Assembly (NCBI RefSeq): GCF_024347515.1
Contig: NZ_AP025492.1
Span: 1,116,001-1,180,000, forward strand
Reading direction: 5' to 3'
Length of the DNA stretch: 64,000 bases
From: Vibrio gigantis
Lineage (GTDB): Bacteria > Pseudomonadota > Gammaproteobacteria > Enterobacterales > Vibrionaceae
Numbering within the stretch: the stretch's first letter is position 1; every line of letters begins with the position of its first letter. Of the stretch, positions 17,250-26,767 are shown in pieces. The notes below the pieces were generated by a model. It worked only from the letters and a program-made list of their open reading frames with translations. It ran no database searches and was not told where the DNA came from. The position numbers and the translations under genes are program-made.

Positions 17250-18008
17250 ATGTCTCAAGCTGTTTTCCACTTAGGTGTTACTGAAGCAGATCTTAACGGT
17301 GCTACTCTCGCGATCATCCCTGGTGATCCTGCTCGTGTGCAAAAAATTGCAGAAGAGATGGAGAACCCTGAATTCCTTGCTAGTCACCGTGAATACACGC
17401 TTTACCGCGCAGAGCTAGACGGCAAGCCAGTTGTTGTATGTTCAACTGGTATCGGTGGTCCATCTACTTCTATCGCAGTTGAAGAGCTTGCTCAACTTGG
17501 TGTTCGCACTTTCCTACGTGTTGGTACTACTGGTGCTATCCAACCTCACGTAAACGTGGGTGACATGATTGTTTCTACAGGTTCTGTTCGTTTAGACGGC
17601 GCTAGCCTGCACTTTGCGCCAATGGAGTTCCCAGCAGTTGCTGACTTCGAAGTTGCAACGGCAATGAAAGCGGCAGTTGAAGAATCAGGCGCAACAGTTC
17701 ACATGGGCGTAACTGCTTCAAGTGATACGTTCTACCCAGGTCAAGAGCGTTACGACACGTTCTCTGGTCGCGTTGTTAAGCGTTTCCAAGGTTCTATGCA
17801 AGAATGGCAAGACATGGGCGTTCTAAACTTCGAGATGGAATCTGCAACATTGCTAACTATGTGTGCAAGCTCTGGTCTGAAAGCAGGTTGTGTGGCTGGT
17901 GTGATTATCAACCGTACTCAAAAAGAGACGCCTGATCACGATACACTGAAAGTAACAGAAGCTCGTTCAATCAAAGTGGTTGTAGAAGCTGCTCGTAAAA
18001 TGCTTTAA
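17250..18008 (+). CDS. udp: Uridine phosphorylase
   Basis: A 252-residue cytosolic enzyme cleaving uridine with phosphate to uracil and ribose-1-phosphate. The nucleoside phosphorylase family motifs are present: IPGDPARV (phosphate loop, about residues 23-30), [30 protein letters not shown] and the substrate-loop [20 protein letters not shown] lies 7 bases before the ATG. Length agrees with E. coli Udp. A CRP site lies upstream and a terminator follows, so it is a single-gene unit. Confidence 0.95.
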   Translation: MSQAVFHLGVTEADLNGATLAIIPGDPARVQKIAEEMENPEFLASHREYTLYRAELDGKPVVVCSTGIGGPSTSIAVEELAQLGVRTFLRVGTTGAIQPHVNVGDMIVSTGSVRLDGASLHFAPMEFPAVADFEVATAMKAAVEESGATVHMGVTASSDTFYPGQERYDTFSGRVVKRFQGSMQEWQDMGVLNFEMESATLLTMCASSGLKAGCVAGVIINRTQKETPDHDTLKVTEARSIKVVVEAARKML

Positions 18009-18068
18009 GTACGTAACCGTACTTTTAGTCTTAAAGTGCATTAAGTCTTAAATCGACTTCAAATTTTG

Positions 18069-18102
18069 AAAATGGCCGTATCGAATGATGCGGCCATTTT
18101 TT
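18069..18102 (+). terminator. Rho-independent terminator of udp
   Basis: A 14-bp stem AAAATGGCCGTATC / GATGCGGCCATTTT (one G-T pair) with loop GAAT, then TT. Confidence 0.88.
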
Positions 18103-18156
18103 ATTTCCTCTTTGAGTAATAGAGAGAAAGTAGACAGCAAAAAGTATCAGAAACAA

Positions 18157-18190
18157 AAAAGGCGAGTGACTTAATCGCCATCCGCCTTTT
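18157..18190 (-). terminator. Terminator of the DUF1887 gene
   Basis: Stem AAAAGGCG / CGCCTTTT with an 18-base loop, T run on the minus strand, about 45 bases after the DUF1887 stop. Confidence 0.65.
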
Positions 18191-18234
18191 GAACATTTGC
18201 TTAAGAGAGCTTTGCTCATAGAGTCTACTTGTTT

Positions 18235-19401
18235 TTAGTACTCTAGATCTTCATTACCGCCAGCGGCTGTAAACCATGCTGTGAGGTGTGTTTTAAGATC
18301 TTTTAATTCATCAGGGCCAATCAACGCAAGGCCAAGATCTTCCGCTCGTGTGATGTCATTGTGGCGAAGAGGGCGGAAGCTAACCAACATTGCACGGGCT
18401 TGTAGACCACCTAGCAGGTCTCTCAGCGATTCCAGTTTGTATAACGTGTCATCACCATCATCACGCATGCCTTTGGTCTTACATTCGATGATGTGTAGCT
18501 TATTGTTCACTACTGATGCAACATCAAGCTCGTTTCGAACTTCACGCTCACCTAATTGACGGTATACCTGAACATTCAAAGAGCGATCTTGAATGGTCGG
18601 CATGTCATCTTGGATCTGCTTGACCGTGCTGTGAACCAATGTTTCAAGCCATTCACCGTTTGAGAAGCGGCGCGCGTCTTCATTGGCAAAGGTTAAAATA
18701 CCATTGTCGTAAGTCGCAATCTTAGCTTCAACCAAATCGCTCAGCAGCATGTTTAGCTCTCGATAGCCTTGTTGCTTCTCAGATAGCCCAACATCAAGTT
18801 TCTGTTCCTTACGGCAGGTTGTTGCAAGGTAGTTCAATGTTGCCAGACCTGGGCCTAATTCTAGTGCGTTACTCGCCCAACGCTCACCCAGCTCATAAAG
18901 TTTCTGATCAAGTTGCGGAGACAGCTGCACATCGCTGAATTCACCACGAGCACCAAACACCGTTAGGTAGTCGTCGATGGTTATACGGTCTTGCACTTGT
19001 GCATCTTCTTTGCCATTCGGGTACAACCAGCACAGCTTGTCACTGTTTGGTTCAACGACGAAGATTGGCCAGTGGTAAGTTCGGAATACTTCATATACAG
19101 AGAGGAGGCGGTGACGAAGGCCGCAACTTGCGTTGAGCTTCACTTCTTGACCCCGTGCTTTGAGGTCTTCGGCAAGGGTTTGGATAGATTCTTTAATTAC
19201 GGATGTATTTACGATGGTCGGAATTTCGAAAAACTCACTCGTAATGTCGCGCTTCTGCAAAACGCTGTCTAAACGTTTGTACATACCGACTTGATTCTTG
19301 TCGCCGATAAACACGATGTGAGTGCTGACCGTTCGGTTATCAAGTAATGGGGTGAGCAAGCGGATGGGGTCTTGATCGATAATGCCAACATGAACAGCCA
19401 T
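18235..19401 (-). CDS. Orphan CARF-domain / PD-(D/E)XK nuclease-like protein (DUF1887, Card1-like)
   Basis: A 388-residue protein. The N-terminal Rossmann-like CARF region is about residues 1-130 (VGIIDQDPIRLLTPLL, HIVFIGDK, VKLNASCGLRHRLLSVYEVF), a winged-helix-like linker about 165-245, and a C-terminal restriction-type nuclease domain with D293, E306-C-K308 (NELDV, HIIECKTK). This is the DUF1887 architecture shared with Card1/Can2 effectors, which CRISPR type III cyclic oligoadenylates activate, and with the structurally solved V. cholerae homologue (recalled as VC1899, 1XMX). There is no CRISPR or cas gene here. The usual ligand motif N-x-TGGTK appears changed to N-ASCGLR. Function in Vibrio is unknown. 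Confidence 0.85.
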   Translation of the reverse strand: MAVHVGIIDQDPIRLLTPLLDNRTVSTHIVFIGDKNQVGMYKRLDSVLQKRDITSEFFEIPTIVNTSVIKESIQTLAEDLKARGQEVKLNASCGLRHRLLSVYEVFRTYHWPIFVVEPNSDKLCWLYPNGKEDAQVQDRITIDDYLTVFGARGEFSDVQLSPQLDQKLYELGERWASNALELGPGLATLNYLATTCRKEQKLDVGLSEKQQGYRELNMLLSDLVEAKIATYDNGILTFANEDARRFSNGEWLETLVHSTVKQIQDDMPTIQDRSLNVQVYRQLGEREVRNELDVASVVNNKLHIIECKTKGMRDDGDDTLYKLESLRDLLGGLQARAMLVSFRPLRHNDITRAEDLGLALIGPDELKDLKTHLTAWFTAAGGNEDLEY

Positions 19402-19487
19402 ATAAATTTCCTTAATAGCGGCTCGCTCATAAAGGTGAAAGAAAAAACGGGAAGCAGCAAGCCTTATTAATCATATAATGACAAAGC

Positions 19488-19526
19488 TCATAAAAAACAA
19501 GGGCAACCCTTGATAAAAGTTGCCCT
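19488..19526 (-). terminator. Rho-independent terminator of the chemotaxis-receptor gene
   Basis: Stem AGGGCAAC / GTTGCCCT (19500-19526) with the minus-strand tail TTGTTTTTTATG. It separates the receptor gene from the DUF1887 gene behind it. Confidence 0.8.
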
Positions 19527-19599
19527 AGCTCAATTAGTTACCACTATTGGGTAAAAAGTCTCAACAATCTCATTAAATATCTATCGATTCTTTATTTAT

Positions 19600-21591
19600 C
19601 TATAGTTTGAATTGATGTACTAAATCACCTTGCTGATTTGCCAGAATTGTGAGGTTTTGGCTTGCCTCCGCAATAGAAGACATCGCTTGATAACTCTTAT
19701 CTGCGATGTGGTTGATGTCTTCGATGTTACGTGCGATATCACCAGAAGTTTCACTCTGCTCAGCGGCTGCTTGAGAGATGTGTGTACTCATATGGCTAAT
19801 CTCTAGAATCAAGGCTTGTATCTCTTCCATAGCACTGTTTGCGCTTGAAGCTTGTTGAACCGACATGTCCATATCGCTCATACAACTTTCTATCACGTTA
19901 CTTGCTGTCTTCGAGCTTGATTGCAGGTTGCTGATCATGGTCTCGATTTCAGACGTTGATTGAGTGGTCTTCTGCGCTAACACTCGAACTTCATCGGCAA
20001 CTACTGCAAAACCACGACCTTGTTCACCGGCGCGAGCTGCTTCGATTGCCGCGTTGAGTGCAAGTAGGTTGGTTTGTTCTGCGATGCCACGAATAACGTC
20101 AAGGATTGAGCCAATCTGGCTACTCATCTGTTGTAGTTCGCCTACAGCACCCACAGATTCAGTAAGGCGAACCTCGAGCTGGTTAATAGTACTTATGTTG
20201 GTGTTCATTATCTGACGACCAGACTCAGAAGCCGATTCTACTTGTTGAACCATAGTTAGTGAGCTTTGCGCACTGTTCGCTACTTCTTGTACAGAATGAG
20301 ACATCTCCGTCATTGCCGTTGCGACGGTGGCGGTTTGCTCACGTTGGCTGTTCAGTTGAGCCTGCGTTTCTGAAGACGTTTTTTGGTTTACGCTTGCTGT
20401 CTTGGTTAGGTCATCTGAAGCATCATTCAGCTTCACAAGGATATTGTGCAGGTTATCCGCCAATGTATTGATGTGACGGCTTACACGGCTGAATTCGTTG
20501 TCGTATCGAATATCGATACGCTGAGTCATATCACCTTCAGTTAGACCTTCTAATGTACCGAGGATGCGAGTTAATGGCTCTCTTACGCTATGTGCAATGT
20601 GGTAACCAATTGCAGCAGCGAATACGGTGACAACAATGCCAATTGCAATCGCATTGAATAGGCCTTTGTCGTAGATGCTGCTTGCGTCTGCTAATGATGA
20701 GTTGAGTTGCTCTTCAGCGGTCACGTTGAATGAGTCCAAAACAGCCATCGCTTGGTCTACTTCAACCGCTAGGTTAGCGATGTTCACATACAGGGCTTGC
20801 TTCGCTTGTAGGTAGTTGTTGTGTTTGTCTAACACGCCGCCTTTTTGACCCACGTCTTTGGTGAACTTCTGAACCGATTCATCAAATACACTTTTAAGTG
20901 CAGGCAGTTGTGTTGATAGGCCACGATAAGCGTAGTTAAGGTGAGTAACGGCCTTTTTGTTTTGGTTAACAGCTTTCTGAACGAAGGCTACATCAGAACT
21001 AGCAAGTGCATCAGAGGTGATAACTTCTGCGTCTTGCAGTTTAATGAAGTAGCTCTTTGCCATCACTTTTACAGAGATGCTTTTTTGGTCGGCAACGTAT
21101 TCTTTCATTCCTACGGTTAATTCTGAATGTAGACGTTGGAAGTCACGAGATGCTTTTTGTACTTGTTCTTGTGCTTCGAACATTGCAATGTAGTTGTTCA
21201 TTGCTTCGTCAGCTTCGGCGAAGTAGCGTTCTTCCATCGCTCTCAATTGCGCGATGCGTTCAATGAGTGATGCATTGTTTTGGCTTGCCGCTTCTAAATT
21301 ACCAAGAACTTCTGAAAACGAGTTTTGTGATGCAGCAAATTCTGTACGCATTGCAGACATGCGTTCAGCGTTTTGTGTGGTTAAGAAATCTTTGAATGAC
21401 TTATCAGCAGAAAGCAATTGGACACTTGTTTGATTGGAAAGCGCAACAAGTGGTAATGAGGTTTCTGAGACACTCTCAAAATTGCTGTGTATCTGATTCA
21501 TGCTGTTCATCATGATGGTTATCGTGACTGCGAACATGATGATGATCAGTGCGAAACCAGCGTACATACGCTTGATCACAGATCCCTTCAT
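19600..21591 (-). CDS. Methyl-accepting chemotaxis protein
   Basis: A 663-residue receptor. There is one transmembrane segment near residues 10-32 ([15 protein letters not shown]), a helical periplasmic domain of about 270 residues, a second membrane segment near 310-335 ([20 protein letters not shown]), HAMP about 338-390 and a cytoplasmic signalling domain. The hairpin tip [20 protein letters not shown] is perfectly conserved. The long, all-helical sensor domain resembles the double four-helix (HBM) type; its ligand is unknown. No other chemotaxis genes are adjacent. The start has a good GGAGAAAG ribosome site. Confidence 0.92.
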   Translation of the reverse strand: MKGSVIKRMYAGFALIIIMFAVTITIMMNSMNQIHSNFESVSETSLPLVALSNQTSVQLLSADKSFKDFLTTQNAERMSAMRTEFAASQNSFSEVLGNLEAASQNNASLIERIAQLRAMEERYFAEADEAMNNYIAMFEAQEQVQKASRDFQRLHSELTVGMKEYVADQKSISVKVMAKSYFIKLQDAEVITSDALASSDVAFVQKAVNQNKKAVTHLNYAYRGLSTQLPALKSVFDESVQKFTKDVGQKGGVLDKHNNYLQAKQALYVNIANLAVEVDQAMAVLDSFNVTAEEQLNSSLADASSIYDKGLFNAIAIGIVVTVFAAAIGYHIAHSVREPLTRILGTLEGLTEGDMTQRIDIRYDNEFSRVSRHINTLADNLHNILVKLNDASDDLTKTASVNQKTSSETQAQLNSQREQTATVATAMTEMSHSVQEVANSAQSSLTMVQQVESASESGRQIMNTNISTINQLEVRLTESVGAVGELQQMSSQIGSILDVIRGIAEQTNLLALNAAIEAARAGEQGRGFAVVADEVRVLAQKTTQSTSEIETMISNLQSSSKTASNVIESCMSDMDMSVQQASSANSAMEEIQALILEISHMSTHISQAAAEQSETSGDIARNIEDINHIADKSYQAMSSIAEASQNLTILANQQGDLVHQFKL

Positions 21592-21867
21592 GGCTTTCTC
21601 CCTAAATAAAATGCAGACCTAATGTCAGGTCAATGTAAAACTAACAAAATTATCAGCATTCTATTGAGCTCCGCTTACGCATTTTATGACGCACACGTCA
21701 AAAATAGCCCTCAGTTATAACCAACATGCCATTCTTGAGAGCTAAGGCTCGTTTTCTTTGATTTGAACGGTGTTTTTTATTATGCTTTAAAGCAGGTTTA
21801 TTGTGGTTTGATGCGGCATAGCGCATACTCAAAGCATTAAAAAATAAATGTTTTATCGGAGAGAAAC

Positions 21868-22218
21868 ATGGCTGAAGAAACCATTTTTAGTAAGATCATT
21901 AATAAAGAAATTCCAGCAGATCTGCTATACCAAGACGATTTGGTAACGGCATTCCGCGATATTAACCCTCGTGCGCCAAGCCACATCCTAATCATTCCAA
22001 ACAAGCTGATTCCAACAACGAACGATGTTGAAGTAGAAGATGAAGCGATGATGGGGCGTATGTTTACCGTTGCTCGCAAGTTAGCAAAAGAAGAAGGCAT
22101 CGCAGAAGATGGCTATCGTCTTATCGTGAACTGTAACTCTCACGGCGGCCAAGAGGTTTATCATATACACATGCATTTGGTTGGTGGCCGTCCACTTGGT
22201 CCTCTATTAATGAGCTAA
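21868..22218 (+). CDS. hinT: HIT-family purine nucleoside phosphoramidase HinT
   Basis: A 116-residue HIT protein. It hydrolyses AMP-lysine and similar phosphoramidates. The histidine triad is at H99, H101 and H103 ([10 protein letters not shown]), and the N-terminal [20 protein letters not shown] is typical. RBS GGAGAG lies before the ATG. It heads the conserved hinT-ycfL-lpoB-thiK-ycfP-ndh neighbourhood seen in enterics, but is followed here by a repeat-containing 255-base gap and a possible terminator. Confidence 0.95.
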   Translation: MAEETIFSKIINKEIPADLLYQDDLVTAFRDINPRAPSHILIIPNKLIPTTNDVEVEDEAMMGRMFTVARKLAKEEGIAEDGYRLIVNCNSHGGQEVYHIHMHLVGGRPLGPLLMS

Positions 22219-22256
22219 TGAAAAGCTAACGAGTTAATGAAAGCTAGTGAGCTAGT
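22210..22256. repeat. Degenerate direct repeats just after hinT
   Basis: Three imperfect units related to GAGCTAATGAAAAGCTAAC follow one another across the hinT stop codon (GAGCTAATGAAAAGCTAAC, GAGTTAATGAAAGCTAGT, GAGCTAGT). They look like decayed tandem duplication. No function is evident. Confidence 0.5.
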
Positions 22257-22375
22257 TTAAACGAGCTTATTAGCGGGTTAACACAAGTAGCTAGTTGGAA
22301 AATTTGTAGTTTATATGCCAACTTTAAGTTCTATCTGTTGTCTGAATATCGGCTTTGCTTAGCCAGAGTCCGATT

Positions 22376-22408
22376 AAGCAAGTATTTACTTGCTTGAGAT
22401 CCTTTTTT
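22376..22408 (+). terminator. Possible terminator between hinT and the lipoprotein operon
   Basis: A perfect stem AAGCAAGT / ACTTGCTT with loop ATTT is followed after seven bases by TTTTTT. The gap before the T run makes it a weaker candidate. Confidence 0.5.
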
Positions 22409-22473
22409 CAGCAGGTTTCGTTTTGATAACGAGACCATTGAAGTTGGCATTTAAACATTTACGGAGACGATAA

Positions 22474-23865
22474 GTGAAGCAACAGTTTAGATTCGCTTCC
22501 ATTGCCCTGTTATCGGCGTTGACTGTAGGTTGTGCGAGTATGTCTGCAGGAAGCCTGTTCAGCCATTACAGCGCGCAAAACAAAGCGATCTACCAAGCCG
22601 TTAAATCTGGAGATTATTCAGAGGCTCAGCAAGAGCTACCAGATTACGCGGCAGGCGATATTCTTGATAACTTTGAAAGAGGCAGAATTAATCTGCTGGA
22701 TCAAAAATACCCTGAGAGTAAGTCTTCGTTTGAAGTGGCTGATCAGGCGGTTACTGAGCAGCAACGAAAAGCTGTGATCTCAATCTCAGACAGTGCAACC
22801 AGTGTGGGTGCGTTGGCTGTGAATGACAATATTACCGAGTATGTGCCAGCCGATTACGAGTTGGGCTTTCTTCATTTGTATCTCGGTTTAAATTACCTCA
22901 AGAAAAATGATTTAGAAGGTGCGGTGATCGAAATGCGTCGCGCCAACCAAGTTCAAGAACAAGCAAAGAAGCAACGTGAAGCTGAGTTAGACAAAGCAGC
23001 CAACGATGCGAAGAAGCAGGGTTTGTCTGCCAATGTGGGTAGCATCCTTGCCAATTACCCTGATGCGGGTAAAAAGCTGCAGTCGGTACAGAATGCGTAT
23101 CTGATGTTCTTGTCTGGTCTGCTTTATGAAGCTTCAAATGATTTGAACAGTGCCTACGTTGATTATCGTCGTGCTTTGGCTGTGATGCCAGATAACCAAG
23201 AAATCATTGATAGAACTATGGCAACAGCCGCTCGTTTAGGGATGCGACAAGATTTAGCGACATTAGAAAAACGCTACAAGCAGTCTTCTAAACTTAGTAA
23301 AGGTGAAGGGCGCGTAATTGTTCTTCAAGAGCAAAGTGCTGTTCAAGCAATGGACAGTTGGCGATTAGATTTACCTGTTTATGACAGTCGCGATCAGGGG
23401 GCAATATACTCTCTTGCGCTGCCCTATTACCCGAGTCAAAACGTAGAGCGTTTTTCTCCGTTGCGAATCAGTGGGCAGCCGCTTCAAGAGCACTTAATCA
23501 CTGACGTAAATGCCATGGCTCAGAACGATCTATCTGAGCGTATGACGAGCATTGTTATTCGCCAAGCGCTACGTGTCGTCGCCAAAGATCGTATTCGTAA
23601 AGAAGCAACCAAAGGCGATGATGTCGGCAATATTCTGTTCAACGTGTGGAACACATTGACAGAGCAACCAGACACTCGCAGCTGGCAATCATTACCAGCA
23701 GAGATTAAGAGCAGCACGTTTGTAGCAAACAGCGGTCAATATACGTTGGATGCGGGTGCTAAAACGTACGACTTTGATATTCGAGAAGGGCAGACCACTT
23801 TGGTGTGGATTTCTCGACAAGGTAACAACGCAACAATGTGGCATAAACAGCTAGGGAGGCTGTAA
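22474..23865 (+). CDS. COG3014-type lipoprotein with TPR-like repeats
   Basis: A 463-residue protein with GTG start preceded by CGGAGACG. A lipoprotein signal peptide ends at LTVGC (Cys about residue 20). Then comes a helical region with TPR-like pairs (AVKSGDYSEAQQELPDYAAG; FLHLYLGLNYLKKNDLEGAV; AYVDYRRALAVMPDNQEIID) and a C-terminal beta-rich part. Its stop overlaps the ycfL start, and lpoB follows, so it is translated with them. Such proteins are conserved next to ycfL-lpoB in Vibrio and relatives. The link to LpoB suggests an outer-membrane role in cell-wall synthesis, but this is inference. Confidence 0.82.
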   Translation: MKQQFRFASIALLSALTVGCASMSAGSLFSHYSAQNKAIYQAVKSGDYSEAQQELPDYAAGDILDNFERGRINLLDQKYPESKSSFEVADQAVTEQQRKAVISISDSATSVGALAVNDNITEYVPADYELGFLHLYLGLNYLKKNDLEGAVIEMRRANQVQEQAKKQREAELDKAANDAKKQGLSANVGSILANYPDAGKKLQSVQNAYLMFLSGLLYEASNDLNSAYVDYRRALAVMPDNQEIIDRTMATAARLGMRQDLATLEKRYKQSSKLSKGEGRVIVLQEQSAVQAMDSWRLDLPVYDSRDQGAIYSLALPYYPSQNVERFSPLRISGQPLQEHLITDVNAMAQNDLSERMTSIVIRQALRVVAKDRIRKEATKGDDVGNILFNVWNTLTEQPDTRSWQSLPAEIKSSTFVANSGQYTLDAGAKTYDFDIREGQTTLVWISRQGNNATMWHKQLGRL

Positions 23866-24248
23866 TGAAAAAGTGGTTAGTGAGCTTAGCAGCGGTTATG
23901 GCTCTGGCTGGTTGTGCTGATAATACAGCTGGCGTAAGAGTTGATAGTCTGACTCAGAACGTTTTCTTTGGTGACAAGGTATTGGGCAGCCGCTTACAGG
24001 TTGAAGATATCCGCACCGATCTCGTCGACGGTCATACGCGAGGAATCGTTCGCTTAAACAGTAATTATAAAGGCGATCAACATATCCTTTATCGTTTTTA
24101 CTGGTACGACGATGCCGGGCTTGAGGTCAACCTAAAGCAAGGTCCTTGGAAGCAAGCAATTGTTCGTGGTTTTGAAAGTATTTCGTTGTCGGAAGTGTCG
24201 GTAAACCCGAAAGCGACTCAGTTTAGAGTTCAGTTCCGAGAGCAGTAA
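23865..24248 (+). CDS. ycfL: YcfL-family (DUF1425) lipoprotein
   Basis: A 127-residue lipoprotein (lipobox LAGC, Cys about residue 17) with a compact beta-sandwich-like domain: NVFFGDKVLGSRLQVEDIRT, LYRFYWYDDAGLEVNL, and a final RVQFREQ. The ATG overlaps the stop of the upstream gene by one base, implying translational coupling. It precedes lpoB as in E. coli. Function unknown; its conserved partnership with lpoB suggests it acts with outer-membrane activators of peptidoglycan synthases. Confidence 0.88.
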   Translation: MKKWLVSLAAVMALAGCADNTAGVRVDSLTQNVFFGDKVLGSRLQVEDIRTDLVDGHTRGIVRLNSNYKGDQHILYRFYWYDDAGLEVNLKQGPWKQAIVRGFESISLSEVSVNPKATQFRVQFREQ

Positions 24249-24335
24249 GTTAGATAAAACGGATCTAATGATTCGTAAATACAAGAGTTTAAGAGTGTGG
24301 GGAAACTCCGCTCACTGATAAGTTGAGGAAACAAA

Positions 24336-24926
24336 ATGAAAAAGAGTGTCATTGCGCTACTAGGTTTAGCGGTTATTTTAGGCGGTTGTTCAAACAAGGT
24401 AAGCTACGGTGATGCACAAGCAGTAGAAACCACGACAATCGATTTTGGTTCAACTGACCTTCAAACGATTGCGGGTGAAATGGTCGATAGCATGATGGCG
24501 TCTGGTTCTGTGTCTTACATTACTCGTGAACAGCGTCCAATCGTGTTTGTTGAGCGCATCAAGAACAAAACAAGTGAGCACATTGATACTGAGTCAATCA
24601 CTGACACTATCAGTACTAAAATGCTGAACTCTGGTAAGTTCCGTTTCGTTGATATGGACCGTGTAGAGTCTGTTCGTGATCAACTGAACTTCCAAAACAA
24701 CGATGAGCTTGTAAATCAAAGCTCAGCGATTCAGTTCGGTAAAATGGTTGGCGCTCAGTACATGCTGTACGGTAATCTATCAAGCATCGTTAAGAAAGAC
24801 GGTAGCGATGAAGACGTATACTACAAAATGACGATGCGTCTAATGGATCTTGAGTCTGGCTTAATTGAGTGGGCTGACGAGACTGAAATCCGTAAGCAAC
24901 AATCTAAGAGCCTACTAGGCCTTTAA
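24336..24926 (+). CDS. lpoB: Penicillin-binding protein activator LpoB
   Basis: A 196-residue lipoprotein (lipobox LGGC, Cys about residue 18). The globular domain matches LpoB: RPIVFVERIKNKTSEHIDTE, KMLNSGKFRFVDMDRVESVR, KMVGAQYMLYGNLSSI and DLESGLIEWADETEIRKQ. E. coli LpoB is anchored in the outer membrane and stimulates PBP1b through a long proline-rich tether. Here only about 25 low-complexity residues, without proline, lie between the lipid Cys and the domain. That would shorten reach across the periplasm. RBS GAGGAAAC is good. Confidence 0.9.
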   Translation: MKKSVIALLGLAVILGGCSNKVSYGDAQAVETTTIDFGSTDLQTIAGEMVDSMMASGSVSYITREQRPIVFVERIKNKTSEHIDTESITDTISTKMLNSGKFRFVDMDRVESVRDQLNFQNNDELVNQSSAIQFGKMVGAQYMLYGNLSSIVKKDGSDEDVYYKMTMRLMDLESGLIEWADETEIRKQQSKSLLGL

Positions 24927-25080
24927 TTTCGCTTACTCGCCAACTAAACGTAGCCAGGATTGACAGCGTTTAGCTTGGTCACACGCCAATGCAGTGCATG
25001 ATGTGCTGTTTATGAAGAGACACTGGCTTTTGGTCAGTGTCTTTTTTGTAGGTAATGAAGACGTTTATGGGGAATGAGCA

Positions 25081-25935
25081 ATGGCAATTTTTTCTTGGTC
25101 TGAGGCTAAGCTTCTTGATACTAGTTTGAGTTCGCTTGATGGTTACTTTTCTGAGCCTCCAGTTAGAGCGCAGACATTAACAGGCGGTTTGACCAATCGA
25201 TGTTGGAAGTTGGTTTCAGCCAATGGCACAGCCTATGTGTGGCGTCCAATCACACCGATCACTAAAGCCTTCTTTATCTCTCGTCATGAAGAGTACCAAG
25301 TGTTGTCGGCAATTGAGCGTCTTGGCATCGGGCCAAGCCCAATGGTGGTGAATGAGCAGGGTTTATTGGTTGAGTGGATTGCGGGTGAGACACTTTACGA
25401 CGATCTAGACCTCGATGACCTGTTGAAAACGCTGCTCTCAGTACATCTGGTTAATACTGCGCGATTACCACTACAACCATTCAGTTTCACGGCGCGAGTA
25501 GACCACTATTGGTTGCAGCTTGATGCGATTCATAAGACCGAAGTCTGCACTAAAATTTATCAAGAGTGGCGTGTGGCCCCGAGTATTACTAATGTTGACC
25601 TGTCTTTATGCCATTTTGACTTAGGTGGTTATAACCTAGTGAAAAATAGTGATGGGATTAAGATTATTGATTGGGAATACGCTGCGCTAGCAGACCCTAG
25701 GCTCGACTTAACCTTGACCATTGCTGTTGCCGGAGTGCCGGTCACTGACGCGGTTGAGAAGTACTGTCAGTTGCGAGGTATTCATGATGTTCAGGCATGG
25801 CTCGACGGTGTAGAAGCTTGGTTACCAAGAAGCCAAATGATGGCGATGCTGTGGTATTTACTTGCTCATCAGCTATGGGGAGATGAAAGTTATCTTCGTG
25901 AGGCAGAGGCTCTGAGTCACACTTTATGTAGCTAG
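25081..25935 (+). CDS. thiK: Thiamine kinase/aminoglycoside-phosphotransferase-like kinase
   Basis: A 284-residue protein of the APH/choline kinase fold. It has the nucleotide-binding N-lobe (TGGLTNRCWKLVSANGTAYV), catalytic loop HFDLGGYNL (H178, D180) and metal-binding DWEYA (D197). Position between lpoB and ycfP matches E. coli thiK, whose product phosphorylates thiamine for salvage. Sequence divergence leaves choline/ethanolamine or another small alcohol as possible substrates. nagZ, present after thiK in E. coli, is absent here. Confidence 0.8.
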   Translation: MAIFSWSEAKLLDTSLSSLDGYFSEPPVRAQTLTGGLTNRCWKLVSANGTAYVWRPITPITKAFFISRHEEYQVLSAIERLGIGPSPMVVNEQGLLVEWIAGETLYDDLDLDDLLKTLLSVHLVNTARLPLQPFSFTARVDHYWLQLDAIHKTEVCTKIYQEWRVAPSITNVDLSLCHFDLGGYNLVKNSDGIKIIDWEYAALADPRLDLTLTIAVAGVPVTDAVEKYCQLRGIHDVQAWLDGVEAWLPRSQMMAMLWYLLAHQLWGDESYLREAEALSHTLCS

Positions 25936-26043
25936 GATCACGTTTAGGAAGTGAAAAATATAATTTATCAGCTGTGACCTTTAAAACCTTGTTTTTCGTG
26001 TTAGATTGATCAAAACGTACCAATATTCAACGGGGGAGGTACA

Positions 26044-26583
26044 ATGATTATCTATCTACATGGCTTCGACTCAACAAGCCCGGGCAATCACGAAAAAATA
26101 CTGCAGTTGCAATTCATTGATGATGACGTTCGTTTCATTAACTACAGTACTTTGCATCCAAAACACGATATGCAGCACTTGCTAAAGGAAGTGCATAAAG
26201 TGATAGAGCAATCCGATGATCCGCATCCAATTATTTGTGGTGTCGGTTTAGGTGGCTTTTGGTCTGAGCGTATTGGTTTCTTATGTGGGATCAAGCAGGT
26301 GGTGTTCAATCCTAATCTTCACCCTGAGAACAACATGGTAGGTCGAATTGACCGTCCAGAAGAGTATGAAGATATCGCGACCAAGTGTGTCGAGCAGTAC
26401 CGAATGAAAAACAAAGGACGCTGTTTAGTGGTGCTTTCTCGTGAAGATGAAATTCACGACAATACCAAAACAGCTGCCGCGCTCGAAGACTACTACGATG
26501 TGATTTGGGATGAAAAAGAGAGCCATAAATTCAAAAAAATCTCTCAACACCTTCAGGCAATGAAAGCGTTTAAGAACGCCTGA
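26044..26583 (+). CDS. ycfP: YcfP-family (UPF0227) alpha/beta-hydrolase-fold protein
   Basis: A 179-residue protein very close to E. coli Ycf[54 protein letters not shown] and [16 protein letters not shown] are shared. The fold is alpha/beta hydrolase, but the nucleophile elbow reads G-L-G-G, with no serine, so ordinary esterase chemistry is unlikely. A very strong GGGGGAGG ribosome site precedes the ATG. Role unknown. A terminator follows within 25 bases. Confidence 0.92.
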   Translation: MIIYLHGFDSTSPGNHEKILQLQFIDDDVRFINYSTLHPKHDMQHLLKEVHKVIEQSDDPHPIICGVGLGGFWSERIGFLCGIKQVVFNPNLHPENNMVGRIDRPEEYEDIATKCVEQYRMKNKGRCLVVLSREDEIHDNTKTAAALEDYYDVIWDEKESHKFKKISQHLQAMKAFKNA

Positions 26584-26603
26584 TCACTCCGATTATTTTA
26601 TAA

Positions 26604-26632
26604 AAGCAGCACTCATTTAAGTGCTGCTTTTT
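26604..26632 (+). terminator. Rho-independent terminator of ycfP
   Basis: A 10-bp stem AAGCAGCACT / AGTGCTGCTT with a 6-base loop and T tail. Confidence 0.88.
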
Positions 26633-26767
26633 CACATCTGAATCTTAGATATTGGTATTGATAAAGCAGTTGTATATGTTTTATCGACCAGTTTACGCAT
26701 TTATAGATAAGTTTGCGCAAACGTTAACTAATTAGCCGCGAATCCTCATTGCGGGTAAGGATTTTTG

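Noticed and set aside
18235..19401. Searched around the CARF protein for CRISPR repeats or cas genes
   Set aside because: No regularly spaced repeats or cas-like proteins are present anywhere in the window.
22314..22452. Inverted copies of ATGCCAACTT about 120 bases apart after hinT, considered as ends of a small mobile element
   Set aside because: There is no target-site duplication, no coding content, and the arms are only 10 bases.
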